From assembly GCA_963777905.1 (NCBI GenBank), contig CAVZSM010000013.1, positions 124,001-188,000 of the forward strand: DNA of 64,000 bases, read 5' to 3'. Of the stretch, positions 32,830-41,575 are shown piece by piece. The position numbers and the translations under genes were made by a program. Numbering within the stretch: position 1 is the first letter of the stretch; each line of letters opens with the position of its first letter. The stretch comes from Trebonia sp963777905. GTDB lineage: Bacteria; Actinomycetota; Actinomycetes; Streptosporangiales; Streptosporangiaceae. The notes under the pieces were generated by a model. The model saw only the letters and a list, made by a program, of their open reading frames with translations, was not told where the DNA came from and ran no database searches.

Positions 32830-35287
32830 TCGTGTCCGGTCCTTTCCCGCGCGATTGCGGGTCCTCTACCGGCAAGGTGATCACGAAGCAGGTGCCCCGC
32901 GGCGCCTGCTCCAGCTCCATCCGGCCGCCGTGCGCGGCCACGATGCCGGTGGCGATAGACAGGCCGAGCCCCACGCCGGACCCGCGTGAGCCGTGCCGCC
33001 GCGCGTCGGGCAGCCAGGCCTCCCCGGCGGGCGCGCCCACGAGCTCGGGCGGCATGCCCTCGCCGTCGTCGGCCACCTTGACCGTCACCGTGCCCGGCTC
33101 CGTCGCCTCGGCCACTACCAGCACCCTAGTCCCTGGCGGGTTGTGCCCGAACGCGTTGCTCAGCAGGTTGACGAACACCTGCTCGAGCCGGTCGTGGTCG
33201 GCCCAGATGGCCGGCAGGCCGGGCGCGCACTTCACCTCCACCTGCGGTCCGCTGGCCGGCGGCAGGCAGGCGACCGCGGCATCGAGCACCAGCGGGATGT
33301 CGCACCAGTCGGACTGCAGCCGGAAGATCCCGGACTCGATCGCGGAGAAGTCGAGCAGGTCGTTGACCAGCCGGCCGAGACGGGCCGACTCGGCGGAGAT
33401 GCGGGACAGGAAGCGCTGCTGCGACTCGTCGTCCCAGGTCACGTCCTTCAACAGCAGGCTGGTCGCGTACCCGGTGATCGCGGTGAGCGGCGTGCGCAGC
33501 TCGTGGCTGAGCCTGCGCAGGAACGCGCGTTGCAGTTCCTGCGACTGGCGCAGCGCCATCGCCTCCTGGTGCGCGGCCAGGGCCTTCTCCCGTTCCAGCG
33601 CCATCCGCAGGCTGTGAGCCGCGTCCTCGATCAGGTCGGTCGCGTCGTCGGGGGACATGCCGTCCCGCCACGAAGCGAGCAGTATGGTCTGGCCGTCAGG
33701 GGCGGCGAACGTGACCGTCAGGCTCCGGTCCTCGCCGGCCATGGCGACGCCCTCCGGGGCGCCGCGCTCCAGGGCCGCCAGTGCCGCCCAGAGCGTCTCC
33801 GGGGGCATGGACGCGCCGCCGGAGTAGGCCCGAACGGCCGGGATGCCGTCGGGCGCCGCGGTGACCAGCGCCACCTCGTCGGCGTCCAGACCACCCCGCA
33901 GCGCGTGCAGCACGATGTGCAGGGCCTCCGCCACCGGCACCGGGCCGGCCAGCGTCTGCAGCACCTCGCGGATGGTCTCGAGCAGCCGGTTGCGGGCCGT
34001 GAGCTGGTCCAGCAGCCGGTCCCGGTCGATCGCGCTCGCCGCGTAGCCGGCGTACAGGGCGGCGAGGTCGAGGTCGTCGCGCTGCGGCTTGCCCGACACC
34101 GCGCGGAACACTGTGATGACCCCGAGCAGGCCGCCAGGCCCGAGCACCGGCACCGACCAGGAACTGGCGACCTTCGCCGTCCTGGCGAGATCGCCGAAGA
34201 TGGTCCACGAGCCCGTGCCGGCCCGGATGTTGTCCTCGATGACCGGCTGCTGCGTGGCGGCCGCGAGTCCCACCGGACCGCCGCCCGCGCCGTACGGCAG
34301 CCGCGACCAGGCGGCGAGCACCGGCGCCGGCACCCCGAACGAGGCCGCGCACACGAGCTCGGGCGACAGGTACCCCTCTGCGCCGGGGGCAAGCAAATGG
34401 ATGCACAAGCGCTCGCTGCCGAGCGCGGCGCCGAGCGCCGACAGGATCAGCGACAGGCTGGACGACGGCTCGGAGGAGACGAGCCGCCCGGTGAGCCTGT
34501 GCAGCCGGGTCAGCTGACGGCGGGCCGAGGAGTCCACGGCCTGCCCGGAGACCAGCGCCACGACGTCGTCCGGGTGCACCTCGCTCGGCGACACCTCGGC
34601 GACGACCCGTCCGTGCCGCAGGACGACGATCCGGTCCGCGAGCCGGAACATCTGCCCGGTGTCGTGGCAGGAGAGCAGGATCGTCGTGCCCTGCTCGCGC
34701 AGCCGGCTGATCAGGCGCTCGACCAGGGCCGATTCCTGCACGCCCAGGGAGGCGGTCGGCTCGTCGAGCAGCAGCACCCGCGGATCGTGCGCCATGGCCC
34801 TGGCGACCGCCACCATCTGCCGCTGCCCGCCGGACAGGGACTTGACCGACCGCGTAGTGTCCCGCAGCGGGATGCCGAGCCGGTTGAACAGCTTGGCCGC
34901 GTCGCCGTGAAGTGCCACGTCGGAGAACAGGTGCCTGAAACGCTCGTTGCCGAGCATGACGTTCGACGCGACGTCGAGGTTGTCGTTCAGCGGGACGTCC
35001 TGCCAGACGATGCGCACGCCCAGCCGCGCGGCCGCGGCCAGATTCGGCGTGACCGGCCGGCCGCCCAGCCTGATCGTTCCGGAGACGGGGGTGACGTCGC
35101 CCGCGATGGCGCGGATCAGCGTCGTCTTCCCGGCGCCGTTCTCCCCGGCGAGCGCCACGAGCTCCCCGGCCTGCACCGCCAGGTCGACCCCGTCCAGTGC
35201 TGTAAGCGCACCGAAACGCACAGTAAGCGAAGAGACCGTCAGTTCCGGCGCCGCGCCGATGGCGCCAGGCTGTACGCTGACTGTCAC
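32822..35287 (-). CDS. ABC ATPase - GAF - histidine kinase fusion protein
   Basis: An 821-residue protein joining a transporter ATPase to a sensor kinase. Numbered from GTG 35287: the ABC domain is 15-245 with Walker A GENGAGKTT (48-56), Q-loop WQD, signature LSGGQRQ (about 151-157), Walker B VLLLDEPTAS (D175, E176) and H-loop SCHD (H208), so it looks active. A GAF-like domain spans about 265-425 and a second GAF-like region about 440-565. HisKA has its phospho-His at H595 (LSHELRTPLTAITGYATSLL, KdpD-like). HATPase spans about 690-807 with N-box NLLSNAFGHN and G-boxes DDGEGM and GSGVGLGLS. There are no membrane segments. The ABC domain most resembles sugar-importer (RbsA/XylG) ATPases. The GTG start has no Shine-Dalgarno, and readings up to residue -45 are possible. 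It is coupled to the response-regulator gene and lies just upstream of a sugar importer. Confidence 0.88.
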   Translation of the reverse strand: MTVSVQPGAIGAAPELTVSSLTVRFGALTALDGVDLAVQAGELVALAGENGAGKTTLIRAIAGDVTPVSGTIRLGGRPVTPNLAAAARLGVRIVWQDVPLNDNLDVASNVMLGNERFRHLFSDVALHGDAAKLFNRLGIPLRDTTRSVKSLSGGQRQMVAVARAMAHDPRVLLLDEPTASLGVQESALVERLISRLREQGTTILLSCHDTGQMFRLADRIVVLRHGRVVAEVSPSEVHPDDVVALVSGQAVDSSARRQLTRLHRLTGRLVSSEPSSSLSLILSALGAALGSERLCIHLLAPGAEGYLSPELVCAASFGVPAPVLAAWSRLPYGAGGGPVGLAAATQQPVIEDNIRAGTGSWTIFGDLARTAKVASSWSVPVLGPGGLLGVITVFRAVSGKPQRDDLDLAALYAGYAASAIDRDRLLDQLTARNRLLETIREVLQTLAGPVPVAEALHIVLHALRGGLDADEVALVTAAPDGIPAVRAYSGGASMPPETLWAALAALERGAPEGVAMAGEDRSLTVTFAAPDGQTILLASWRDGMSPDDATDLIEDAAHSLRMALEREKALAAHQEAMALRQSQELQRAFLRRLSHELRTPLTAITGYATSLLLKDVTWDDESQQRFLSRISAESARLGRLVNDLLDFSAIESGIFRLQSDWCDIPLVLDAAVACLPPASGPQVEVKCAPGLPAIWADHDRLEQVFVNLLSNAFGHNPPGTRVLVVAEATEPGTVTVKVADDGEGMPPELVGAPAGEAWLPDARRHGSRGSGVGLGLSIATGIVAAHGGRMELEQAPRGTCFVITLPVEDPQSRGKGPDTID

Positions 35288-35365
35288 GGTGTCAATTCTT
35301 ATCGGATACCCCCTGACAGGCACAATCGCCCGCGATTGGGTAGCTCCCCACCGGATACTAGAAGG

Positions 35366-36214
35366 GTGTCGGGATCTGCTGCGCGCCGGGTGAGGCAAGG
35401 TCCTGCCCGGCGCGCTGTGCATAAAGAGGTCCGGTTCGGGCGGGCTGAGCTCGTGCCAGATCTATCCAGAACGGGCTCGTGGCTCCTCTTCACCGACGGC
35501 ATCCCGCAGAGCCAGGTGGACACCGAGGATCCCGGCTACCTGGAGTTCGAGTACGTCCGCCGCATCGGGCACATCGCCGACCTGGCGTTCCCCGCGGGCG
35601 AGCCGCTGCGCGTGCTGCACCTGGGCGGCGGCGGCCTGACGCTGCCCCGCTACCTCGCGCACACCAGGCCCGGGTCACGGCAGCTGGTCGCCGAACTGGA
35701 CGTGCCGCTCACCGAGCTGGTCCGCAAGCACCTGCCACTGCCGCCCGGGCACGGCATCCGGGTCCGGGCGGCCGACGCGAGAGAGGTGCTCGAGTCTGTC
35801 CGTGCCGCGAGCTACGACCTGGTGATCAGCGACGTGTACGCGGGCGCCAAGACCCCGTTCCACCTGACCACGGCCGAGGCCGCCCGCGCCGCGGCCCGCG
35901 CGCTGCGCAGCGGCGGCGTGTACACGGTGAACGTCGCCGACGGGCCGCCGCTCCAGCAGGCGCGCCGGGCAGTCGCCACCATACGTTCTGAATACAAGGA
36001 AACCTGCATGATCGCCGAGCCGGCCGTGCTGCGCGGACGCCGGCTCGGCAACCTCGTGCTGGCGGGAAGCGACCGCCCGCTGCCGTACGCGGAGCTGCGG
36101 CGCGCGGCGGCGGGCGACCCGTTCCCCGCCCGGGTGCTCGACGGCGACGAGCTCGCCCGCTTCGCATCAGGCGCATCAATAATCACGGATGGGACGAATG
36201 TGCCCGCGAAGTAA
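35366..36214 (+). CDS. spermidine-synthase-like (Rossmann) protein
   Basis: About 282 residues with a spermidine/spermine synthase-type methyltransferase fold. SQVDTEDPGYLEFEYVRRI is the substrate-domain signature, LRVLHLGGGGLTLPRYLA is the nucleotide-loop motif, ELD follows, and DLVISDVYAGAKTPFHLTT takes the position of the catalytic Asp region. Stand-alone relatives in actinobacteria often lack proven polyamine activity, so methyltransferase-like or orphan function is possible. GATACT lies 6 nt before GTG 35366, favouring a leaderless start there; GTG 35390 and 35417 are alternatives. It is divergent from the ABC-kinase gene with about 78 bp between starts. Confidence 0.8.
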   Translation: MSGSAARRVRQGPARRAVHKEVRFGRAELVPDLSRTGSWLLFTDGIPQSQVDTEDPGYLEFEYVRRIGHIADLAFPAGEPLRVLHLGGGGLTLPRYLAHTRPGSRQLVAELDVPLTELVRKHLPLPPGHGIRVRAADAREVLESVRAASYDLVISDVYAGAKTPFHLTTAEAARAAARALRSGGVYTVNVADGPPLQQARRAVATIRSEYKETCMIAEPAVLRGRRLGNLVLAGSDRPLPYAELRRAAAGDPFPARVLDGDELARFASGASIITDGTNVPAK

Positions 36215-36264
36215 CAGGACGGGTTCGCGCACGTCGCCCCGCTCCTGCGTCTACCCTTGCCAGC

Positions 36265-37686
36265 ATGGACTTGCCGCCTTCAGGTTGGTACCCGGATCCG
36301 TTCGGGGTGCCCGGACTGCTGCGCTGGTGGGACGGGTCGACCTGGACCCACCACACCCACGCTGACGCCGCGACGGACGCCGACGGCGGCGGGTCCGCTG
36401 CCGCGGCGCAACCGGGCACCTCGCAGCACACGGCGGTGCAGGCAACCAGCGTGCAGGCAACCAGCGTGCAGGCAACCAGCGTGCAGGCAACCACAGTGCA
36501 GCCAGCGGTCCAGCTCACGGCCGAGCCGCCGGCCGCCAGCACGCTGGCGACGACCGTCCCGCAGCCGGTGCTGCTGCCGACGGCCGTGCAGCCGGCCGTG
36601 GAAGCGGCGGCGGCCCAGTCGGCGGCCGTTCAGGCGACCACTGTCCAGCCAATGATGGTACAGCCTGCCGGGCAGCCGGGCGCCGTCCAGCCCACGACGG
36701 TGCAGCCGCTCGCGATGCAGGCTGGCGGTGGGCACGACGGCAACGGCACTCAGGTGCTGTTCCTCGGCGACGACACGTGGACGGGCCAGGGCGCGCCCGG
36801 CGGCCCGAACGGCTCAGGCGGCGCGCCGGGGGGCGACCGGTACGGGTACCAGCGCGCGCAGCGGCGGCGCAGGATATGGGTGGCGAGCGGTCTCGCGGGC
36901 GGCACCGTGGTCGCCCTCGGTGTCATCGCGCTCGTGGTGAACACTCTAGGCCCGAGTTCGGCGAGCTCGGGCGCCACGCAGGCCCCGACCCCGACCGCCC
37001 CGGTCGCCGCGGCGACGTCCGCCGCGCCGTCGCCGAGCCCGAGCGCCACGGCGACAGGGACCTCCGCAACGCTCGCCGACGGCCAGACGGGGCTGTCCTA
37101 CGCGCAGCTGGCCGCCCCGTGGGGGCCCACCTGCCCCGGCGGCCTGAACAGCCAGGGTTTCAGCTGGACGGCCGGCGAGTCCGCCGTCGCCGGGCAGGTC
37201 AACGGGCAGACCACCTGGTACGGCGCCGCCTGCTCCGCGCCGCTGCCGCAGCAGTACGGGTATAACGGCGTGGCCGACCTGGCGAACGTCACGACCACGC
37301 TGGCGAACCAGTTCAACGGCTCTTACTACCAGGCGCTGAGCCACAACTACCAGCAGGAGCTCAGCCAGCCGGTCCAGGTCAGCGGGCACGCCGGCTGGGA
37401 GGTCAAGTTCCTGATCACCTACACGAACGCGTCGGGGCAAGGGCTGTCGTGGAGCGACGAGATGGGCGCGGTGGTGGTCGCGGACAGCGGCACCGGGGCG
37501 GCGCCGGCCGTGTTCTACGTGTCCGTCCCCGGCAACCTCGGGGAGAGCAACGTGGACACGCTGGTCTCCTCGCTGCAGCTCAGCGTGACGCCGCAGGAGG
37601 CCGCCTCGGCCTCCGCGTCGGCGTCGGCGTCGGCGACGACGCCGCCCGCACCTGGCAACGGCAACGGGGACGGTAACAACCCCTAG
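36265..37686 (+). CDS. DUF2510 membrane protein with repeat region and extracellular domain
   Basis: A 473-residue protein. The N-terminal DUF2510 motif (PSGWYPDPFG...LRWWDGSTWT, residues 6-28) is followed by a low-complexity Gln/Val/Ala region with VQATS repeats (about 50-150). A basic stop (RAQRRRR) and one membrane helix (WVASGLAGGTVVALGVIALVV, about 206-226) follow. The outer part has a Thr/Pro/Ser linker and a globular domain (about 275-450) resembling other actinobacterial surface domains (QGFSWTAGESAVAGQ..., GWEVKFLITYTN). The C terminus is (AS)n then Pro/Gly/Asn. TACCCT lies 7 nt before ATG 36265, suggesting a leaderless message. Function unknown. The DUF2510 motif is usually found on cytoplasmic tails of membrane proteins. 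Confidence 0.8.
   Translation: MDLPPSGWYPDPFGVPGLLRWWDGSTWTHHTHADAATDADGGGSAAAAQPGTSQHTAVQATSVQATSVQATSVQATTVQPAVQLTAEPPAASTLATTVPQPVLLPTAVQPAVEAAAAQSAAVQATTVQPMMVQPAGQPGAVQPTTVQPLAMQAGGGHDGNGTQVLFLGDDTWTGQGAPGGPNGSGGAPGGDRYGYQRAQRRRRIWVASGLAGGTVVALGVIALVVNTLGPSSASSGATQAPTPTAPVAAATSAAPSPSPSATATGTSATLADGQTGLSYAQLAAPWGPTCPGGLNSQGFSWTAGESAVAGQVNGQTTWYGAACSAPLPQQYGYNGVADLANVTTTLANQFNGSYYQALSHNYQQELSQPVQVSGHAGWEVKFLITYTNASGQGLSWSDEMGAVVVADSGTGAAPAVFYVSVPGNLGESNVDTLVSSLQLSVTPQEAASASASASASATTPPAPGNGNGDGNNP
36436..36495 (+). repeat. four tandem 15-bp units in the DUF2510 gene
   Basis: GTGCAGGCAACCAGC is repeated exactly at 36436, 36451 and 36466, and with two changes at 36481, encoding VQATS/VQATT. 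Near-perfect DNA identity marks a recent expansion. Confidence 0.85.
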
Positions 37687-37690
37687 GAGC

Positions 37691-38977
37691 TCACCGGGAA
37701 GCGGCGGGGACCTCATCCTTATCGGGGCTGGCCTTACCGGGGCTGGCCTTATCGGCGCTGCTGCTGCCGGACGCGGCGCCGGCCAGCGCGGGGAGGGCCG
37801 CGAGCAGCGCGGCGCCGCTGAGCACGCCACCCACGATGTACGCGGCGCGCAAGCCGGCCGCGTGCGCGATGAACCCGCCGGCCAGCGCGCCGAGCGGCAT
37901 CAGCCCCCAGCCGAGCATCCGGTACACGCTGTTGACCCGTCCGAGCAGCTCGGCGGGGACGATACGCTGCCGCATGGTCACGGTGACGACGTTCCACATC
38001 GTGACGAAGAACCCGTTGCACGCCATCAGCGCGGCGGCCGCGGCGAAGTCCGGTGCCAGCCCGATCCCTACGTCGAGGGCGGCGAACGCCGCCATCGCCA
38101 CGATCAGCGACGTCAGCAGCCCCAGCCGGCGGGTGATCGCGGGGTTCACCAGGCCGCCGAGCACGCTGCCGATGGCGGCAGCGGTCCACAGCAGCCCGTA
38201 GCCGCCAGTGCCGACGTGCAGCGTCTGGGTCGCCAGCAGCACCAGGGTGACCTGGCCCATCTGGCTGCTGAAGTTGGACACGCCGAGCAGCAGCGCGACG
38301 GTGCGCAGCAGCCGGTGCCCGGCCAGCCAGCGCACGCCCTCGGCGATCTGGGCGCGCATCCGCTGCTCGCTGCGCGGCTGTGTTGTGCGGGACTGTGTCG
38401 TGCGGGACTTCGCGGTGCGGGGCAGGCCGGCCAGCAGCGCCGCCGACCCGGCGAAGCTCACGGCGTCCAGGCCGAACGGCAGCGCCGCCCGCACCGCGAA
38501 CAGCGCGCTGCCCAGCGGCGGCCCGACGAACGTCTCGCCGATCGTCAGCACGACCTGCTGGTTCCCGTTGGCCCTTGGCAGCAGGTCGGCGGGCACCAGC
38601 GCGGGAAGCGCGGACTGCTCGGCGTTGCTGAACACCACTTCCGCGCAGCCGAGCAGGAACCCGGCGGCGGCCAGCACGGCGATGCCCGCCGTGCGCGTCA
38701 TGATGAGAATGGTCAGCACTGCCATGACGGCGAACTGGACCGTCTGGGAGCGCCACATCAGCGCCACCCGGTCGTGGCGGTCGACGATCGCCCCGGCCGG
38801 CAGCGACAGCAGCAGCCACGGCAGGAACATCGCGGCCGACACCAGCGAGATCAGCCGCGGGTCCTTCGTCACGGTGACCGCGAACAGCGGCAGCGCCGAC
38901 ACGAGCGCGCCGTCGCCGGCGTAGCTCACCGCGTTAGCCCACCACAGCCGCCAGTAGGCGGAACCCAGCCTGGTCAC
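37691..38977 (-). CDS. MFS transporter (EntS-like family)
   Basis: A 428-residue 12-helix transporter of the MFS_3/enterobactin-exporter-like group. It begins YWRLWWANAVSYAGDGALVSALPLFA, with motif A-like GAIVDRHDRVALM between helices 2 and 3 and QSALPALVPADLLPRANGNQQ, typical of this group. A basic loop (SRTTQSRTTQPRSEQ) lies mid-protein, and the tail contains short repeats (ASPGKASPDK). Efflux of a small molecule or antibiotic is likely; substrate unknown. It is divergent from an ArsR-type regulator with an operator-like repeat between them, so repression by that protein is probable. It is convergent with the DUF2510 gene, whose stop is 4 nt away. Confidence 0.85.
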   Translation of the reverse strand: MTRLGSAYWRLWWANAVSYAGDGALVSALPLFAVTVTKDPRLISLVSAAMFLPWLLLSLPAGAIVDRHDRVALMWRSQTVQFAVMAVLTILIMTRTAGIAVLAAAGFLLGCAEVVFSNAEQSALPALVPADLLPRANGNQQVVLTIGETFVGPPLGSALFAVRAALPFGLDAVSFAGSAALLAGLPRTAKSRTTQSRTTQPRSEQRMRAQIAEGVRWLAGHRLLRTVALLLGVSNFSSQMGQVTLVLLATQTLHVGTGGYGLLWTAAAIGSVLGGLVNPAITRRLGLLTSLIVAMAAFAALDVGIGLAPDFAAAAALMACNGFFVTMWNVVTVTMRQRIVPAELLGRVNSVYRMLGWGLMPLGALAGGFIAHAAGLRAAYIVGGVLSGAALLAALPALAGAASGSSSADKASPGKASPDKDEVPAASR

Positions 38978-39016
38978 GTCCGCCAGCCTGCTTGCCGCCA
39001 GCGGCGGCGTCCACGT

Positions 39017-39033
39017 TTTAGAGTTAAGCTAAA
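39017..39033. promoter_or_regulatory. operator and -10 box of the ArsR-type regulator gene
   Basis: TTTAG-N7-CTAAA forms an inverted repeat. Inside it TAAGCT (39025-39030) is 5 nt before GTG 39036, so the regulator's leaderless -10 box would lie within its own operator. That implies autoregulation together with the divergent MFS gene. Confidence 0.5.
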
Positions 39034-39035
39034 TC

Positions 39036-40082
39036 GTGATCAGGTTTGAGATCGGGGTGGCGGACCTGGCCGCCAGCCGGTTCGCGTTCTCGCCGCTGGA
39101 CGAGACCGTCATGGCGATCCGGCTGCTCGCGGAGCCTGGGAAGTCCGCGGTGAACGCCCCCTGGGTGCGGTGGGCACAGGCGGAGCTGGCTAGCCGCCCG
39201 CAGCCGCTGGGCCGGGTGTGGCCGCTCCTCATCAACGGGCTGCCGTATTACCCGGAGTTCCTGATCCCCGCCCCGGCGGTCCACTGTCCCGCCTTCGACA
39301 CCGAACTGGACCGGCTGCGCGCCACCCCCGCCGAGTCAGTGCGGGCCAGCCTGGGGCGGGTGTTCGGCGGTGTGACCTGGCCGGCCAGCGCGGTCGAGCT
39401 CGCGGCACGCCCCGCGCCCTGCCTGGCGGAGATCGCGGCCGAGCTGGCGGGGTTCCACGACCGGCTGATCGCCCCGCACTGGCAGCGGATGCACGCCGTC
39501 CTGGACGCCGACGTCGCCTACCGGGGCAGGCTGCTGGCCGACGGCGGCGCCCGGGCGCTGCTGCACGACCTGCACTCCGACCTCCACTGGGACGAGGGCG
39601 TGCTGACGATCAGCGAACCGGACCCGCGGTTCCACGATGTGGTGCTCGGACCGGACGGGGTGGTGATCATGCCGAGCGTGTTCGGCTGGCCTGACGTGTC
39701 GGTGCGCAAGCAGACCAGCACGCAGACGACGCTGCACTACCCGGCGCGCGGCGCCGCCACCGTGTGGTACGCCGACAACGCCGCGGGGGGCGGCGCGCCG
39801 GAGCCGGGCGGCGCCGCCACCGCGGAGCTGCTCGGCACGGTGCGCGCCCGGCTGCTCAGCGCGCTGCGCTCGCCCGCCACGACCACCGCGCTTGCCCGGG
39901 CCCTCGGCGTCACGCCTGGCGCGGTGTCGCAGCACCTTTCGGTCCTGCACAGGGCGGGGCTGGCCGACCGGACCCGCGTCGGCCGCACCGTGCTGTACCA
40001 GGCCACCGACCTGGGCCTGGCCCTGCTCGACCCGCCGCGGCCCGTCCCATCGAGGCACCGTCCTGACGCGGCCGCGGGTTAG
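39036..40082 (+). CDS. ArsR-type winged-helix regulator with N-terminal DUF5937-like domain
   Basis: 348 residues. The N-terminal 240 residues (MIRFEIGVADLAASRFAFSPLDETVMAIRLL...) match the large sensor-like domain often attached to actinobacterial ArsR regulators. The C-terminal helix-turn-helix lies at about 265-335 (RLLSALRSPATTTALARALGVTPGAVSQHLSVLHRAGLADRTRVGRTVLYQ). No metal-binding Cys pair is seen, so a small-molecule signal is more likely than a metal. It probably controls the divergent MFS gene. Its stop (TAG 40080-40082) overlaps the convergent mmsA stop by 4 nt. Confidence 0.85.
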   Translation: MIRFEIGVADLAASRFAFSPLDETVMAIRLLAEPGKSAVNAPWVRWAQAELASRPQPLGRVWPLLINGLPYYPEFLIPAPAVHCPAFDTELDRLRATPAESVRASLGRVFGGVTWPASAVELAARPAPCLAEIAAELAGFHDRLIAPHWQRMHAVLDADVAYRGRLLADGGARALLHDLHSDLHWDEGVLTISEPDPRFHDVVLGPDGVVIMPSVFGWPDVSVRKQTSTQTTLHYPARGAATVWYADNAAGGGAPEPGGAATAELLGTVRARLLSALRSPATTTALARALGVTPGAVSQHLSVLHRAGLADRTRVGRTVLYQATDLGLALLDPPRPVPSRHRPDAAAG

Positions 40083-41575
40083 GAGTTCACCGGGAAGCCG
40101 AGGTTCACCCCGCCGTGGCTGGGGTCGGGCCAGCGGGAGGTGACGACTTTGCCGTGGGTGTAGAAGTGCACGCCTTCGGTGCCGTGCACGTGCGTGTCGC
40201 CGAACAGCGACGACTTCCACCCGCCGAACGAGTAGTACGCCATCGGCACCGGGATCGGCACGTTGACGCCCACCATGCCGATCTCCGCCTCGGAGACGAA
40301 CCGGCGGGCCGCTCCCCCGTCGCAGGTGAAGACCGCCACGCCGTTGCCGTACGGGCTGTTGTTGACCAGGCTGACCGCCGCCTCGTACGACGGCGCGCGC
40401 AGCATCGACAGCACCGGGCCGAAGATCTCCTCGGTGTAGCAGCTCATCTCCGGGGTCACGTGGTCGAGCACGCTGGGCCCGAGCCAGAAGCCGCCCGCGT
40501 CGCCGCCGGTGACCGGGTGCCGCCTGCCGTCGATCGGCAGCGACGCGCCCTGGGCCACCCCGGAGTCAAGGTAGGACGCCACCTTGTCCCGGTGCGGCCC
40601 GGTCACGAGCGGGCCCATCTCGGACCGCTCGTCGGCGCCAGGCCCCACGATCAGCTTGCCGACCCGGTCCTTGATCTTCGCCAGCAGCTCATCGCCGACC
40701 GGGTCGACCGCGACGAGGGCCGAGATCGCCATGCAGCGCTCCCCCGCCGAGCCGAACCCGGCGGACACCGCGGCGTCGGCGGCCAGGTCGAGGTCCGCGT
40801 CGGGCAGCACGACCATGTGGTTCTTCGCGCCGCCGAGCGCCTGCACCCGCTTGCCGTGGCTCGTGCCCGTTTCGTAGACGTACCTGGCGATCGGCGTGGA
40901 CCCGACGAAGCTGACCGCGGCCACGTCCGGGTGGGTGAGCAGCGCGTCGACCGCGACCTTGTCGCCGTGCACCACGTTGAACACCCCGTCGGGCAGCCCG
41001 GCCTGCGCCCACAGCCTGGCCAGCAGCAGCGACGCGGACGGGTCCTTCTCCGACGGCTTGAGCACGAACGTGTTGCCGCAGGCGATAGCCAGCGGGAACA
41101 TCCACATCGGCACCATGGCCGGGAAGTTGAACGGGGTGATCCCGGCCACCACGCCGAGCGGCTGGCGGATCGAGTACGAGTCCACGCTAGTGGACACGTT
41201 CTCCGAGTAGCCGCCCTTGAGCAAGTGCGGAATGCCGCAGGCGAACTCCACCACCTCCAGGCCGCGGGCGACCTCCCCCGCGGCGTCCGCGGCGACCTTG
41301 CCGTGCTCGGCGGTGATCAGGGCGGCGAGATCAGCGGTGTGCTCCCTGATGAGCTCGCGGAACGCGAACATGATGCTGGCCCGCCTGGCCAGCGACACCC
41401 GCCGCCAGCTCGCGAACGCCTCGGCCGCGGCCCGCACGGCCGCGTCCACATCGTCCGCGGTGGCGAAGTCGACGTGCCCGCTGACCTGGCCGGTCGCCGG
41501 ATCGTAGACGTCGCCGTGCCGCTCCGCCCCCGCCGTCCATGGCTTGCCGCCGATCCAGTGCGTTACGTGTTTCAC
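40079..41575 (-). CDS. mmsA: methylmalonate-semialdehyde dehydrogenase (CoA-acylating)
   Basis: A 498-residue aldehyde dehydrogenase. It begins VTHWIGGKPW, a common MmsA opening, and has ITPFNFPAMVPMWMFPLAIACGN, ALGGAKNHMVVLPDAD (the KNH motif of MmsA) and catalytic C281 in GSAGERCMA. It oxidises malonate or methylmalonate semialdehyde with NAD+ and CoA to acetyl- or propionyl-CoA plus CO2, the last step of beta-alanine and valine catabolism. Its start overlaps the stop of the aminotransferase gene (ATGA, 41572-41575), so the two are coupled and probably act in sequence. Length is standard. Confidence 0.93.
   Translation of the reverse strand: MKHVTHWIGGKPWTAGAERHGDVYDPATGQVSGHVDFATADDVDAAVRAAAEAFASWRRVSLARRASIMFAFRELIREHTADLAALITAEHGKVAADAAGEVARGLEVVEFACGIPHLLKGGYSENVSTSVDSYSIRQPLGVVAGITPFNFPAMVPMWMFPLAIACGNTFVLKPSEKDPSASLLLARLWAQAGLPDGVFNVVHGDKVAVDALLTHPDVAAVSFVGSTPIARYVYETGTSHGKRVQALGGAKNHMVVLPDADLDLAADAAVSAGFGSAGERCMAISALVAVDPVGDELLAKIKDRVGKLIVGPGADERSEMGPLVTGPHRDKVASYLDSGVAQGASLPIDGRRHPVTGGDAGGFWLGPSVLDHVTPEMSCYTEEIFGPVLSMLRAPSYEAAVSLVNNSPYGNGVAVFTCDGGAARRFVSEAEIGMVGVNVPIPVPMAYYSFGGWKSSLFGDTHVHGTEGVHFYTHGKVVTSRWPDPSHGGVNLGFPVNS

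Noticed and set aside
32993..35365. long plus-strand frame running into the spermidine-synthase-like gene
   Set aside because: Most of it is antisense to the ABC-kinase gene. Recognisable protein begins only after about 35366.
36436..36495. CRISPR-like array
   Set aside because: The units are 15 bp with no spacers and encode an in-frame VQATS repeat.
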